Assembly: GCF_900573885.1 (NCBI RefSeq)
Contig: NZ_UPSE01000306.1
Location: 1 to 64,000 of the forward strand
Length of the DNA stretch: 64,000 bases
Direction: 5' to 3'
Source of the DNA: Pseudomonas viridiflava
Lineage (GTDB): Bacteria; Pseudomonadota; Gammaproteobacteria; Pseudomonadales; Pseudomonadaceae
This document shows positions 19,690-28,818 of this stretch, in pieces. The notes under the pieces are model-generated. The model saw only the letters and a program-made list of their open reading frames with translations. It made no database searches and was not told where the DNA came from. Numbering within the stretch: the stretch's first letter is position 1; the number at the start of each line of letters is the position of its first letter. Position numbers and translations under genes: made by a program.

Positions 19690-20010
19690 TCAATGCCTGG
19701 GCATAAACCCTGCCGGCTTGGTGGCCAGCCATGCCACGAAGGTCTGCAAACGTTGATCGCTAAGCAGCATGTCGCGGCTGTTGTAAGTCAGCGCCAACTC
19801 CTTCTCGCTAAACAACCGATGAATCTGGTTATGACACGCCCTGCACACCCACAGCGTGGCCGTAATCCGTTCGCTTTTGGCGAATTGCTTTTGCACGTAG
19901 GGCTTGTTGTGCAGCGCTTTGGGAATCAGGTGATGGCGCGTGAGGGGCACCGGGCGGCGGCACAGTTCGCAGTGGTCGGGCTGGGGCGGCAGGCGTATCG
20001 GTTCGGGCAT
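19690..20010 (-). CDS. Small HNH-like zinc-motif protein
   Basis: A 106-residue protein with CELCRRP, then LTRHHLIPKALHN, then WVCRACHNQIHRLFSE: two CxxC pairs enclosing an HH and a final N-x2-H, the layout of an HNH endonuclease fold. Such small stand-alone HNH proteins occur on many Pseudomonas chromosomes with unknown function. It starts 12 bases after the O-methyltransferase stop and is probably co-transcribed. Nuclease activity is an inference from the motif. Confidence 0.72.
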   Translation of the reverse strand: MPEPIRLPPQPDHCELCRRPVPLTRHHLIPKALHNKPYVQKQFAKSERITATLWVCRACHNQIHRLFSEKELALTYNSRDMLLSDQRLQTFVAWLATKPAGFMPRH

Positions 20011-20022
20011 CGCGGGAACCGG

Positions 20023-20685
20023 TTAGCGCTTGCGGCAGAGGGTCAGGCCGTCGCCAATGGGCAACAGTGTCAGATCGACGCGCTGATCGGTTTTCAGCCG
20101 CCGATTGAGCGCCTGAATGGCGCGGGTGTCGGGGCTGTCTGGCGATTGCTCGAGAACCCGGCCGCTCCACAGGGTGTTGTCGAACAGAATCACGCCGCCG
20201 GTGCGCACCAGCGCAAGGGCGTGTTCCAGGTACACCGGGTAGTTGGCCTTGTCGGCGTCGATGAAGATCAGGTCGAAGCTTTCGCCGCGCCCTTCCCGCT
20301 CCAACTGGCCGAGGGTTTCAAGGGCCGGCGCCAGACGCAGTTCGATGCGGTCTTGCAGGTGCGCCTCGAGCCAGTAACGACGGGCGATGTGGTTGTAGTC
20401 GCCCGGCAGGTCGCAGCACAGCAGATGGCCGTCTTCAGGCAAGGCGCTGGCCATGCTCAGGGCGCTGTAGCCGGTAAACGTGCCGATTTCCAGCAGGCGC
20501 CTGGCGCCGATGAGTTTTACCAGCAGCGCAAGAAACTGCCCCTGTTCAGGCGCCACTTGCCAGCGCGCCAGGGGCAACGCCTGGGTTTCGTCGCGCAGGC
20601 GCTTCAGTAGCGGGGTTTCACGCAGGGAAACGTCGAGCAGGTAGTTGTAGAGCGCGTCGTCGAGGGCAAGGGTTCGACTGGTCAT
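20023..20685 (-). CDS. Class I SAM-dependent O-methyltransferase (CCoAOMT-like)
   Basis: A 220-residue methyltransferase of the caffeoyl-CoA O-methyltransferase-like family, widespread in bacteria with poorly known substrates. Motif I reads LLEIGTFTGYSALSMA; a metal-binding acidic segment FDLIFIDADKANYPVYLE and VILFDNTLWSG follow. The N-terminus LRETPLLKRLRDET fits the family. It lies just upstream of the HNH gene and downstream of a C40 peptidase gene, all on the minus strand. Confidence 0.87.
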   Translation of the reverse strand: MTSRTLALDDALYNYLLDVSLRETPLLKRLRDETQALPLARWQVAPEQGQFLALLVKLIGARRLLEIGTFTGYSALSMASALPEDGHLLCCDLPGDYNHIARRYWLEAHLQDRIELRLAPALETLGQLEREGRGESFDLIFIDADKANYPVYLEHALALVRTGGVILFDNTLWSGRVLEQSPDSPDTRAIQALNRRLKTDQRVDLTLLPIGDGLTLCRKR

Positions 20686-20731
20686 GCAGCATCCTTGGCG
20701 TGATCACACGTCATACGGCAGCCATGGTTGG

Positions 20732-21256
20732 TCAGGGCGTACGCGCCAACCGGGCCGGACTCAAGACGCGCTTGGCGTCCACGTAGCTTTTCAGCCAGTA
20801 GGCGGTGGACAGGCTGTCCAGGCGCACGGTTCCACCGCTGGAGGGTGCATGCACGAACCGCCCTTCGCCGACGTAGATGCCCGCGTGGCTGACCTTGCCG
20901 CCGCCGGCGGTGGCGAAGAACACCAGATCGCCCGCCTGCAACGCCTCACGTTTCACGCTGGGCGCACGCAAACTGACCATTTCGCGGGTGGAACGCGGCA
21001 GCGAGATGCCCGCCGCGTCGCGATAGACGTAGCCAATCAGGCCGCTGCAGTCGAAGCCGCTGTCCGGCGTGTTGCCGCCGTAGCGATACGGCGTGCCGAC
21101 CAGGCCCAGGGCGCGAAACAGCACATCGTCCGCTGCATCGCTCTGCGTGGCGCTGGGAGGTGCGTAAACGATGGGTTTTGAAGGAGGCGGCGAACTGGCG
21201 CAAGCAGAAAGCAGCGCAGCGAGTAACACGAGAATGACGCGGGCCGGAGCGGGCAT
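20732..21256 (-). CDS. NlpC/P60 (C40) peptidase lipoprotein, copy 1
   Basis: A 174-residue cell-wall peptidase expected to cleave gamma-D-Glu-meso-DAP links in peptidoglycan. A signal peptide ends in the lipobox LLSAC, placing Cys19 as lipid attachment. The catalytic Cys is in SGFDCSGLIGYVYRD and the His in VSHAGIYVGEGRFVHA. It resembles its upstream neighbour at 21447-22097, from which it is separated by a strong terminator, so the two are related but separately expressed copies. Confidence 0.9.
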   Translation of the reverse strand: MPAPARVILVLLAALLSACASSPPPSKPIVYAPPSATQSDAADDVLFRALGLVGTPYRYGGNTPDSGFDCSGLIGYVYRDAAGISLPRSTREMVSLRAPSVKREALQAGDLVFFATAGGGKVSHAGIYVGEGRFVHAPSSGGTVRLDSLSTAYWLKSYVDAKRVLSPARLARTP

Positions 21257-21357
21257 AAGCGAGGCGGCTCAGAGATGGTTCGGCGTACTCTGCCCTTGAG
21301 AGGGCCGTGGCGCAAGGGCTGGATGGTGGTTTGCGTACGGGTGTACGACGTGGGGCT

Positions 21358-21391
21358 CGTAGGTTGGGTTGAGCAACGCGAAGCCCAACAT
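21358..21391 (+). repeat. Copy of the GGGTTGAGC...GCGAAGCCC dispersed repeat
   Basis: GTAGGTTGGGTTGAGCAACG followed by CGAAGCCCAAC, a slightly diverged copy of the element forming the inverted repeat at 3142-3212. Confidence 0.75.
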
Positions 21392-21405
21392 AGCCGCAAA
21401 AACGC

Positions 21406-21430
21406 AAAACCCCCGATTAACGGGGGTTTT
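21406..21430. terminator. Bidirectional rho-independent terminator
   Basis: AAAACCCCCGATTAACGGGGG and following TTTT form a six-pair GC stem with a five-base loop, flanked by A- and T-runs on both sides. It sits just downstream of the second NlpC/P60 gene on the minus strand. Confidence 0.88.
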
Positions 21431-21446
21431 CCTAAACAACCAACGC

Positions 21447-22097
21447 TTATGGGTGCAGCGGGTTGCGCGTCACCTGAGCGGTGTTCACCGAAGCCATTGC
21501 CAAGGCGCGTTTGGCTTCGATAAACGTGCGGCTCCAGTATTTGTCGTCAAGGCTGTCGACGCGTACGCCGCCGCTCTTGCTGCTGCTGGAGTGGATGAAC
21601 TGGTCATCGCCCAGGTAAATGCCGGCGTGGCTGACGCGGCCGCGACCGTGGGTGCTGAAAAACAGCAGGTCGCCCGGTTGCAGGTCGCTGCGAGCCACCA
21701 GCGGCGCGTCGAGGTTGATCATTTCGCGGGTGGAACGCGGCAGGCTCATGCCGGCTTCTTCTTTGAACAGGTAGCCGATGAAGCCACTGCAATCGAAACC
21801 GGTGTTGGCCGAGGTGCCGCCGAAGCGATAACGGGTGCCAACCAGCGACAGGCCATGGGCCAGAATGCTGTCGGCGAAAGACGGGAGTTCGTACGGTTGG
21901 TTCTGAGCGAAATCTGGCAACGGCTCCAAGCCGTTGTCTTCGGCCTCGGCTGCAGCGTGTTGGCCGAAGCCTTGCTGACTGAAGCTTTGTTGAGGCGATT
22001 CAGTTACTTGCGGGGCTGGCTGAGTGCCGGCACAGGCCACGAGGAACACTGAAAGTGCGAGGGGCACGAGGGGTGCAGAGCGTTTGAGCATGGGCAC
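21447..22097 (-). CDS. NlpC/P60 (C40) peptidase lipoprotein, copy 2
   Basis: A 216-residue peptidoglycan endopeptidase. The signal peptide ends in FLVAC, so Cys22 is the likely lipidation site. A linker of about 50 residues precedes the catalytic domain with TGFDCSGFIGYLFKEEAG (Cys) and VSHAGIYLGDDQFIHSSS (His). It is longer than its downstream relative in the linker. A rho-independent terminator follows its stop. Confidence 0.9.
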   Translation of the reverse strand: MPMLKRSAPLVPLALSVFLVACAGTQPAPQVTESPQQSFSQQGFGQHAAAEAEDNGLEPLPDFAQNQPYELPSFADSILAHGLSLVGTRYRFGGTSANTGFDCSGFIGYLFKEEAGMSLPRSTREMINLDAPLVARSDLQPGDLLFFSTHGRGRVSHAGIYLGDDQFIHSSSSKSGGVRVDSLDDKYWSRTFIEAKRALAMASVNTAQVTRNPLHP

Positions 22098-22158
22098 GAC
22101 CGTGGACGAAAAATTTATGAAGGCGCGAATATGCCTTCCATAACGGTTATATGCAAAT

Positions 22159-22917
22159 TTAATTGGCCAGAGTGTGACTCAGTAGTATCGGCAGCACATC
22201 TAACGCTTTTCCGCGAATATGCACGTCCACATACGGGCTCAAGGCCCCGTCCTGCGGGTTTATCTCCACGGTGAAGCCGCCCGCCTGACGGGTGCGCAAC
22301 ACCGGTTCGGCAATGTACGGAAAGCTCGCGGTCGTTCCCACTGCGACCACCAGGTCAAACCCCTTGGAAAGCTCGCGGTAGAGCGTTTCGATGGCTTTTT
22401 CTGGCAACATTTCCTCGAACAAAACGACCGGCGGTCGGAGAATGCCCGCACATTGTTCGCACCTTGGCGGCAAAGGTCTGTCCAAGTGCGCCGCCAATTC
22501 CTCGCTTACCGCCCCGCACGACTGGCAATACAGCGGCGCCAGCTCGCCGTGAATCTCGATCAGGCGCTGCGGGTCGCTGCCGGCCTGGCGGTGATAGCCG
22601 TCGATGTTCTGCGTCAGCACCCAGCAACCCGGTAGGCGTCGCTGCAATTCGGCGATGGCGACGTGTCCGGCATTGGGCTTTGCGCTCAGACAGGCTCGAC
22701 CGAGTTCAGCCAGGTATTTCCAGCACAGCGCAGGGTCGCGCTGCAGCATTGAACCCGACAGCGCCCGTTCGATGGGAATGCCTTCCGCCGTTTCGCCGTT
22801 ATACATGCCGCCCAGGCCGCGGTAAGTGGGCAAGCCCGAATCGGCTGACAATCCGGCGCCGGTGATGAACAGCACGCGCTGAGCGCGCCGCAACGCTTCG
22901 ATGACCCGTGCATCCAT
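22159..22917 (-). CDS. Sirtuin-family NAD-dependent protein deacylase
   Basis: Removes acyl groups from protein lysines using NAD. The 252-residue protein has GAGLSADSGLPTYRG at 20-34, TQNIDGYH, catalytic His123 in EIHGEL, and four zinc-type Cys at 131, 134, 153 and 156. In class III (SIRT5-like) sirtuins a Y-x2-R pair follows the first motif; it is not clearly present, so acyl preference is open. The ATG at 22917 follows GGGAGG at good spacing; an upstream extension would lie in a REP repeat and is rejected. Confidence 0.9.
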   Translation of the reverse strand: MDARVIEALRRAQRVLFITGAGLSADSGLPTYRGLGGMYNGETAEGIPIERALSGSMLQRDPALCWKYLAELGRACLSAKPNAGHVAIAELQRRLPGCWVLTQNIDGYHRQAGSDPQRLIEIHGELAPLYCQSCGAVSEELAAHLDRPLPPRCEQCAGILRPPVVLFEEMLPEKAIETLYRELSKGFDLVVAVGTTASFPYIAEPVLRTRQAGGFTVEINPQDGALSPYVDVHIRGKALDVLPILLSHTLAN

Positions 22918-22939
22918 CTCGCTGCCCTCCCCTGATCGT

Positions 22940-23036
22940 TTCTGCGCGTAGGAGCCAGCTTGCTGGCGAACCCTGCTCACCTCAACGTCGGCGTTTGCAG
23001 GGTTCGCGAGCAAGCTCGCTCCTACGGGCGAGTGCT
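22940..23036. repeat. Inverted pair of REP elements
   Basis: GTAGGAGCCAGCTTGCTGGCGA near 22949-22970 and GCGAGCAAGCTCGCTCCTAC near 23010-23030 face each other across GAACCCTG/CAGGGTTC, giving an almost fully paired structure between two genes. Each element is a Pseudomonas REP-type sequence. Confidence 0.8.
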
Positions 23037-23706
23037 AGTGATTGACCGTATGCGCCAGCATCCACGAGAGCTGCGCCATGGAACGACCGCTTTGCTCGTG
23101 CCAGGCGTTGAATGCCGCTTGCACGGTGGCGAGGTCCTTGAGGCTGGTGGGCACCTTGTCGATGATGTCTTGCGCCCGCAGCGCGGCGACCATGTCGTCT
23201 GTAGGGATGAAGGTGTCCTTCCCGGCCATGCGCAGAAACCGCGGGGCCGAGAGTCCGCCCATCTGGCTGCCGTGTTTGGCCAGGTATTTCCACAGGCCGA
23301 CGATATCGGTCACTGGCCACTCGGCAATCAGCGCACCGAAACTACCCCGTTCATGCGCCACGTCGAGAATGAACTGGGCGTTGCGCGGCACGCTTTTCAG
23401 CTTGCCAAGGTGGCGGATGATGCGGGCGTCCTGCATAAGCCGTTCAAGGTGATCCGCGCCCATGAGCACGACCTTTTCCGGGTCGAAAGCAAAGAACACC
23501 TGCTCGAACGCCGGCCATTTGGCGTCTACCAGGCTGTGCTTGAGGCCGGCACGAAAAACCCTTAAAGCAATCAACGACAAATAACGGTCATCACTGATTT
23601 TGCGCAGCTGCGCTGGACTTTTGACACGGGGCAGCTGGGCCTCGAGTTTTGCCTGGGAACCGAAGCGATTCAGGCAGTACTCGTTCAGCCATTTGTAGTC
23701 GCGCAT
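23035..23706 (-). CDS. DNA-3-methyladenine glycosylase I family protein
   Basis: A 223-residue protein matching the Tag/HhH-GPD type of base-excision glycosylase: FRAGLKHSLVDAKWPAFEQV, FDPEKVVLM, MQDARIIRHLGKLKSV and NAQFILDV follow the Tag pattern. The N-terminal zinc-binding Cys of E. coli Tag is not evident, so it belongs to the divergent branch. Expected role: removal of alkylated adenine from DNA. It is downstream of ttcA on the same strand. Confidence 0.78.
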   Translation of the reverse strand: MRDYKWLNEYCLNRFGSQAKLEAQLPRVKSPAQLRKISDDRYLSLIALRVFRAGLKHSLVDAKWPAFEQVFFAFDPEKVVLMGADHLERLMQDARIIRHLGKLKSVPRNAQFILDVAHERGSFGALIAEWPVTDIVGLWKYLAKHGSQMGGLSAPRFLRMAGKDTFIPTDDMVAALRAQDIIDKVPTSLKDLATVQAAFNAWHEQSGRSMAQLSWMLAHTVNH

Positions 23707-23750
23707 CCGGCTTCCTATATATAGAGGCGAAGTCTGGTGAGACCGGCGAC

Positions 23751-24575
23751 TTACAGATTCATCACATTGAGAAAACGCGACGGTGCACTTTCATCGATAC
23801 GCAGGTTCTCGAAATCGAACAGCTTGCGGTCAGCCAGTTGCGAGGGCATCACGTTCTGCAACGCGCGGAACATGATCTCGGTACGGCCGGGGGTTTTGCG
23901 CTCCCATTCCAGCAGCATTTCCTTCACCACCTTGCGCTGCAGGTTTTCCTGCGAGCCGCACAGGTTGCACGGAATGATGGGGAAGCCTTGCAGTTCGGAG
24001 TACGCCTCGATGTCTTTCTCGCTGCAATACGCCAGCGGACGAATGACCACGTTGCGGCCATCGTCGGCGCGCAGTTTCGGCGGCATGGCCTTGAGCGTGC
24101 CGCCGTAAAACATATTAAGGAAGAAGGTTTCCAGAATGTCGTCGCGGTGATGACCGAGGGCCATCTTGGTCGCACCAATTTCGTCGGCAAACGTATACAG
24201 CGTGCCGCGACGCAGACGCGAACACAGCGAGCAGGTGGTTTTGCCTTCCGGCACCTTTTCCATCACCACGGAGTAGGTGTCTTTCTCGACGATGTGGTAC
24301 GGCACGCCGATGTTTTCCAGGTACTGCGGCAGCACGTGCTCGGGAAAGCCTGGCTGCTTCTGGTCCATGTTCACGGCGACGATCTCAAACTTGATCGGCG
24401 CAACCTTCTGCAGGTGCAACAGCACATCGAGCATGGTGTAGCTGTCTTTGCCGCCCGACAGACAGACCATCACCTTGTCGCCGTCTTCAATCATGTTGAA
24501 GTCGGTGACCGCCTCGCCGGCCTGGCGGCGTAGGCGTTTCTGCAGCTTGCTTTGATTAACCGAAAGGGTGCCCAT
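23751..24575 (-). CDS. ttcA: tRNA 2-thiocytidine(32) synthetase TtcA
   Basis: Thiolates cytidine 32 in tRNA using ATP and an iron-sulfur cluster. The 274-residue protein has the PP-loop [15 protein letters not shown] near residues 36-50 and two CxxC pairs ([18 protein letters not shown]) that ligate the cluster. The start [18 protein letters not shown] is typical for gammaproteobacterial TtcA. It diverges from the pilus operon across a 424-base AT-rich spacer. Confidence 0.95.
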   Translation of the reverse strand: MGTLSVNQSKLQKRLRRQAGEAVTDFNMIEDGDKVMVCLSGGKDSYTMLDVLLHLQKVAPIKFEIVAVNMDQKQPGFPEHVLPQYLENIGVPYHIVEKDTYSVVMEKVPEGKTTCSLCSRLRRGTLYTFADEIGATKMALGHHRDDILETFFLNMFYGGTLKAMPPKLRADDGRNVVIRPLAYCSEKDIEAYSELQGFPIIPCNLCGSQENLQRKVVKEMLLEWERKTPGRTEIMFRALQNVMPSQLADRKLFDFENLRIDESAPSRFLNVMNL

Positions 24576-24999
24576 GGTGCGAAGGTCCGGAAGTGCTCAA
24601 AAAAATGTAAGCCGCACAGAGCGGTTCGTAGGCCGGCATTTTAACCACAATCAGCAAAAATCGAAGCCTAGGCCATGACATGTCCCAATATTCGCGCAAA
24701 GGAGCGGCTCCCAAAGGAATAGTCACACCACACATTTCCGACCCAAGCAGAAACCCCTTACAGGCCTAGAGGGTTATCACTGCAAAAGAGCCGGCCCGTT
24801 TTATATATATTATCGCCATGTTTTGAACGAGCCAAACTTGTCGGAAATTATATTTCGCGGCATGTCCTGCGGGCATCGCACCAACTTCATTTCAAGTAAT
24901 TTAAATTCCTTGTCTGTATTTGAAATCGTGCGGACCAACTTTAACTTTTAATCAGCCGACCCTTCCAAACAGCAAGCCATCGGTCATTCGGAGATAGTC
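24576..24999. other. AT-rich divergent spacer between ttcA and the pilus operon
   Basis: No gene is supported. The DNA becomes clearly AT-richer from about 24,720 onward, matching the pilus genes. TTTATATATATTAT at 24799-24812 is the most promoter-like tract, but no well-spaced -35/-10 pair could be assigned. Promoters for ttcA (minus) and the pilus operon (plus) must lie here. Confidence 0.6.
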
Positions 25000-25818
25000 A
25001 TGCATATTGCCTACCGCCTACTTATTAGCATGCTTGTTTGCGTGCCTATCGCACAGGCCAACAGCTTCGGCGTTCGCTTGGAAAAAGACTTCTATTTTCA
25101 GGATTTCAAAGACAACGAAATCGAAATAGTCGCGACCAACGCCAGCAGCAAGTTAGTGTTCGCCGACATTGAAGTGTTTGAGGGCAGAAGCACATCCTCT
25201 TCGGACAGGGTCGAATTCGATCTGGAAAAGAAAGTGCTCAACTACGACATACTTCCCGAGTCCTTTGTGGTTCCTGCCAAACAGACTCGCAAAATCAGGT
25301 TGATTCGCGATGCCAGTTCAAAAACCACAGGCACTGAGGAATATTATCGAATCAGAGTCATTCCAAAATCCGCCGACGCCGCGCTAAAGGACAATCCGGG
25401 CTTGCTCGCCACTCTCTCAGCAGAAGACAAACAGCAAGTAGAAGACACGCAAGGTGCGAATGGATCGGTAAGACTTTTTATTGGTAGTGGATCCGTCCTG
25501 ATTGTTCAAGACAAGAACAAAGCGACACCACAAAACCTTCAGATAAAAGTCAGGCAGAAAAATGACGGCATTGAATTCAACATATTGAACAACTCTGATA
25601 CCTCGTTGGAGATTGATGATCTGAGGGCCTACTTCGGCCTTAAGAGTCTTCCGCTAGGCGATTTGGCTCTAAGGGGCCGCAAGGACACAACCGTCGCGTT
25701 CAGCAGTGACGTTCTGAAAAAATACTCCCTGACCGGGAAAGAAGATTTTGAGCAGGCGAAATTCGTCGCTCAAGATAAGAAGGAGCACACCATCAAGGTC
25801 ATACGTGGCGACTTCTAA
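25000..25818 (+). CDS. Alternate (CS1/alpha-type) fimbrial chaperone
   Basis: Periplasmic chaperone of a CS1-like pilus, equivalent to CooB/CfaA. The 272-residue protein has a signal peptide (MHIAYRLLISMLVCVPIAQA), a first Ig-like domain with FVVPAKQTRKIRLIRD (the conserved Arg/Lys pilin-anchoring edge) and EYYRIRVIP, then a second domain. It would fold and cap the pilin encoded next and deliver it to the usher. GGAGA lies ahead of the ATG. Codon and base composition are AT-richer than the flanking genes, which suggests acquisition by transfer. Confidence 0.85.
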   Translation: MHIAYRLLISMLVCVPIAQANSFGVRLEKDFYFQDFKDNEIEIVATNASSKLVFADIEVFEGRSTSSSDRVEFDLEKKVLNYDILPESFVVPAKQTRKIRLIRDASSKTTGTEEYYRIRVIPKSADAALKDNPGLLATLSAEDKQQVEDTQGANGSVRLFIGSGSVLIVQDKNKATPQNLQIKVRQKNDGIEFNILNNSDTSLEIDDLRAYFGLKSLPLGDLALRGRKDTTVAFSSDVLKKYSLTGKEDFEQAKFVAQDKKEHTIKVIRGDF

Positions 25819-25855
25819 AACAACCGAGCAAGTCAACTCAATCAAGGAAAAACCT

Positions 25856-26413
25856 ATGAAAACCTTCTTCAAACTGTCGGCCTGTGCTATTGGCGCCACC
25901 TTTTTCTCCGCCGCTGCGATGGCAATAACGATCGAACGAAGTGTTAGCGTACAAGCCACCATCACTGATCCGAGTGCGACTTTTCAAGTCGACGCTGTTT
26001 CCGGTACTTGGCCGGTTACCCCATCGGTTGTTAACTGGAATGAATCATCTAAGACTTTCCGCAACCCCAACAAAATCGGTTTCAAGGTTAAATCTGCACA
26101 GGACGTAACTGTCGCGCTCAGTTCAAGCGCCGTGCTGGTTGATAGCCAGAAAGAGATCCCGCTGAACATCTCGGTTACCGCAAGTGATACGGCCAAGGGT
26201 ACTAGCGCACCGACAGTCACTCTGCTTCCCGCAGTCATCTACGAGAGCACCAAGAACGCTAACGGTGAGTTCACCACCTATGAGCTGGGCATTGAGGCAA
26301 GTACCTCGGGCATGAAAGACGGCAGCGGCGCGATTATTACCGGCGCCAACGCTACTCCAGCGGGTGGTAACTATGTCGGCAGTGTCGATCTCATCTTTGA
26401 ATCGAATATCTAA
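25856..26413 (+). CDS. CS1/CblA-type major fimbrial subunit
   Basis: Major pilin of an alternate chaperone-usher pilus. The 185-residue precursor has signal peptide MKTFFKLSACAIGATFFSAA..AMA, then VSVQATITDPSATFQV, matching the N-terminal donor strand of the CS1/CFA-I/CblA family (I-x-V-x-A-x-V/I-D-P), and a C-terminus NYVGSVDLIFES like that family's G-strand. It has no Cys, so no disulphide, as in CS1 pilins. AAGGA precedes the ATG at 25856; an open frame upstream inside the chaperone gene is ignored. Confidence 0.82.
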   Translation: MKTFFKLSACAIGATFFSAAAMAITIERSVSVQATITDPSATFQVDAVSGTWPVTPSVVNWNESSKTFRNPNKIGFKVKSAQDVTVALSSSAVLVDSQKEIPLNISVTASDTAKGTSAPTVTLLPAVIYESTKNANGEFTTYELGIEASTSGMKDGSGAIITGANATPAGGNYVGSVDLIFESNI

Positions 26414-26481
26414 GATATAAAAGCCAGGATTGCCCTTCTAGCGAGGGGCAATCGTCCCGTATACACGTGGCAGATGAGCCC

Positions 26482-28413
26482 ATGAAAAAAGCCAGTCTTC
26501 TTTGCATTATCGGCTTGTTCTTTATTGCAGAAACGGCACGTTCTGCAGGTGAAGAGCGTGTGCAAGTCCTTTTCAAAAATAAGAGCAACTTCGATGGTGA
26601 TCACCGATACCTTCCGATAGCGCTGACTATCAACGATACTCCTTCGGATAGCGCGTGGCTGGACATTACCAAAAATTTCAGGATTGTATTTAATAAGGAA
26701 ACCAGCACCATCCGGGACATGAGTGCAGCATTGCAAACACTGCGCCCTGCTCGAAATCTTCGCTACTCCTGCGAAATTTCCCCGCTCCCCATGTGCGAGC
26801 GCTACAAATTTTTTGTGTTGAGTTACGATTATGATTCTGGGCGTCTCAATGTTCTCTACGAACTGGCCAATAAGAAGTTTGCAGCGTTGGAAAGCGAACC
26901 TGCCCTCGTAGTGAAACAATCTTTTGTCTATAGCGAAAGCCAAGGGAAAGAGGATACCTACCGACACGGCCACTGGAGCGCTGACGCAAACGCCGGCGTA
27001 ACCGAACGATCAAACATTCACTCCGATATTTATTTCGACGCGGTCCTTGGCAGGCTTTCGCTTCCGGTCGTCTCGTACAATTACGATCTTTCAGACGCAC
27101 TGATGCTTTCCGGCTACGTGCAGAAAGCCCCGGCTTTCGACCTTTCAAAAGTTGGCGTCGGCGCCTCCAGGGGCATCAGCCTGAAGCACACAAAAGACGA
27201 GACACACGAATTCGATGCCGGATCAGAGCCGCTACTTATCGACGCGAAGCACGATGGGCTAGTCAATATTTATGACGAAGTCGGTAAGCTGATCGGAACG
27301 ACTCACATAATGCAGGGGATCAATCGACTCGACATCCCGCGTTCAGCATCCGGCAATACCGTCAGAATCGAAGAGGTTGTAGACGGACAGGTCGTTAGCA
27401 CCTATGACCGCGCCATCGTTCAGTTTGGGCAATCATCCCGAATGTTCAGGTTCGATCTTGGCATGGCCGAACTTCGCAAGGAATACTTGAATTCCAATCA
27501 GACTGAGAACGCTCCTTTCGTCCGTTACTCGCAAATAGTGAACGGCTTTGCCCTTGTCGCAAGCGCCCTACCCTCTGTCGGGCGGTATACGACCAGCGTG
27601 CGCCTGCCTACTGTAAAGGGTTTGAGTGCCAGTATTGACTCGACCTTCAAAGAAAAGATTACAGATCACAGTGTTACTGGTGGTTATAGTGCCTCAATAG
27701 AAAACTATCAGTTCTATACCAGTCTATCTAAACAGTTTGGCGCCAGCGATAACATGTCCTACAGCCTTGGCGCCTCACGCCGTCTGTTCGACAACAGCCG
27801 CATCGATGTTTATTACAACCAGTCCCGTAACGTTTACGAACCGCAACGCCAGTACAATTATTACTATGATTCCATGAGCCGCAAGAAAATTGTCACGGAC
27901 TATAAGCGCGTCACTACCCGTTTGCGCACTCGCCATAACACGTCGGTGGGAATGTTCGACTATACGTTCTATGCAAGCAGCGATATGGGTGATGATAAAA
28001 GAGTTGGCGCATCGGTTACGTACACGCCGGCGTCCAAGTCCGCATGGTTTCGTCCGACCTTTGGCGCTCAGTCCGATTCGGGTAAAACGAATAGTTATCT
28101 GGTAAACGAGATGCAAGTGTCTGATCGTTTTTCAATGCGCCCCGAGGTTCGTTTCCAAGGCAGTCGGCTTGATCAGTACGGGTCCAGCGCCAGTTACAGC
28201 AACGACCATTTTAGCTCGGACTTCGGGTACTTCAATAAAACGACATCCGATAGAAATTTTTACATCAATGGCGACAGTTATAGCCACTTATCAAGTCACG
28301 GAATTCGGTCACATAGCTCGCCTAAAAACAGCGCAATTGTATTCAGCAACGCTGCCGCAAACCATCACGGCGGCGTACCTGCCAAGATCGACATAAATGG
28401 GCAGCCAGAATAA
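26482..28413 (+). CDS. CS1-type outer-membrane usher, N-terminal part (interrupted by TAA)
   Basis: Outer-membrane pore and assembly platform of the pilus, CooC/CfaC-like. A signal peptide (MKKASLLCIIGLFFIAETARSA) and a long beta-rich region follow. The frame stops at TAA 28411-28413 after 643 codons, but the same frame continues without another stop to 28818 with usher-like sequence, for a full length of about 777 residues. A single base change of this ochre codon would restore the gene. If real, the product lacks the C-terminal domains and pilus assembly should fail unless the stop is read through. The ATG has only a weak ribosome-binding site. Confidence 0.75.
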   Translation: MKKASLLCIIGLFFIAETARSAGEERVQVLFKNKSNFDGDHRYLPIALTINDTPSDSAWLDITKNFRIVFNKETSTIRDMSAALQTLRPARNLRYSCEISPLPMCERYKFFVLSYDYDSGRLNVLYELANKKFAALESEPALVVKQSFVYSESQGKEDTYRHGHWSADANAGVTERSNIHSDIYFDAVLGRLSLPVVSYNYDLSDALMLSGYVQKAPAFDLSKVGVGASRGISLKHTKDETHEFDAGSEPLLIDAKHDGLVNIYDEVGKLIGTTHIMQGINRLDIPRSASGNTVRIEEVVDGQVVSTYDRAIVQFGQSSRMFRFDLGMAELRKEYLNSNQTENAPFVRYSQIVNGFALVASALPSVGRYTTSVRLPTVKGLSASIDSTFKEKITDHSVTGGYSASIENYQFYTSLSKQFGASDNMSYSLGASRRLFDNSRIDVYYNQSRNVYEPQRQYNYYYDSMSRKKIVTDYKRVTTRLRTRHNTSVGMFDYTFYASSDMGDDKRVGASVTYTPASKSAWFRPTFGAQSDSGKTNSYLVNEMQVSDRFSMRPEVRFQGSRLDQYGSSASYSNDHFSSDFGYFNKTTSDRNFYINGDSYSHLSSHGIRSHSSPKNSAIVFSNAAANHHGGVPAKIDINGQPE

Positions 28414-28818
28414 GTTGAGCATGGTTCAGTTCACTATTTAGACTCATCATGGGACAGCGCAGTGAGCATCTACTCGGGAAGTGACAGCGTCGCTGTGGAC
28501 CCTCTTTATGCGAGCCTGGTTGTCAAACCTTATCGCGTTCAAAAAGTTGAGTACCTGCATGACACCGACAAGATTCATGTTTCAGGTCGCGTTATGGTTC
28601 AGGGAAGACCCGAGGAAGGTGTGGAAGTAATTAATCACGTGGGCAAAGCAATAACCGACAGAAACGGGTACTTCTCATTGACTGTCAGCCGAGCGAATCC
28701 TTCCGTCACCTTATTTCGGCGAGGCAAGGAGTGCCCTGGCGCAATCGAAAACATATTGGAAAACAGAGTAGGAAGCCCGAACGAACTTTATTTAGGGAGG
28801 CTGCAATGCGACTCTTGA
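28414..28818 (+). pseudogene. C-terminal usher fragment, same frame after the stop
   Basis: Continues the usher frame directly after the TAA (VEHGSVHYLDSSWDSAVS...). It holds SLVVKPYRVQKVEYLHD and a carboxypeptidase-regulatory-like plug/C-terminal domain (VSGRVMVQGRPEEGVEVINH, ITDRNGYFSLTV). Its TGA at 28816-28818 overlaps the start of the tip adhesin gene by 13 bases. An internal GTG at 28462 is the first possible start, but no independent function is likely. Confidence 0.72.

Noticed and set aside
19463..19732. 89-codon minus-strand frame next to the HNH gene
   Set aside because: It consists of repeat DNA (REP and TGGAT-type copies) with no plausible protein features.
22601..22607. Possible second cobalamin-related gene because bacterial sirtuins are named CobB
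   Set aside because: The protein is a sirtuin (NAD-dependent deacylase); it has zinc Cys and NAD motifs and nothing of the cobyrinic acid amidase.
28462..28818. Independent small gene starting at GTG 28462
   Set aside because: It is in the same frame as the usher and continues it directly after the TAA; no ribosome-binding site supports a separate start.
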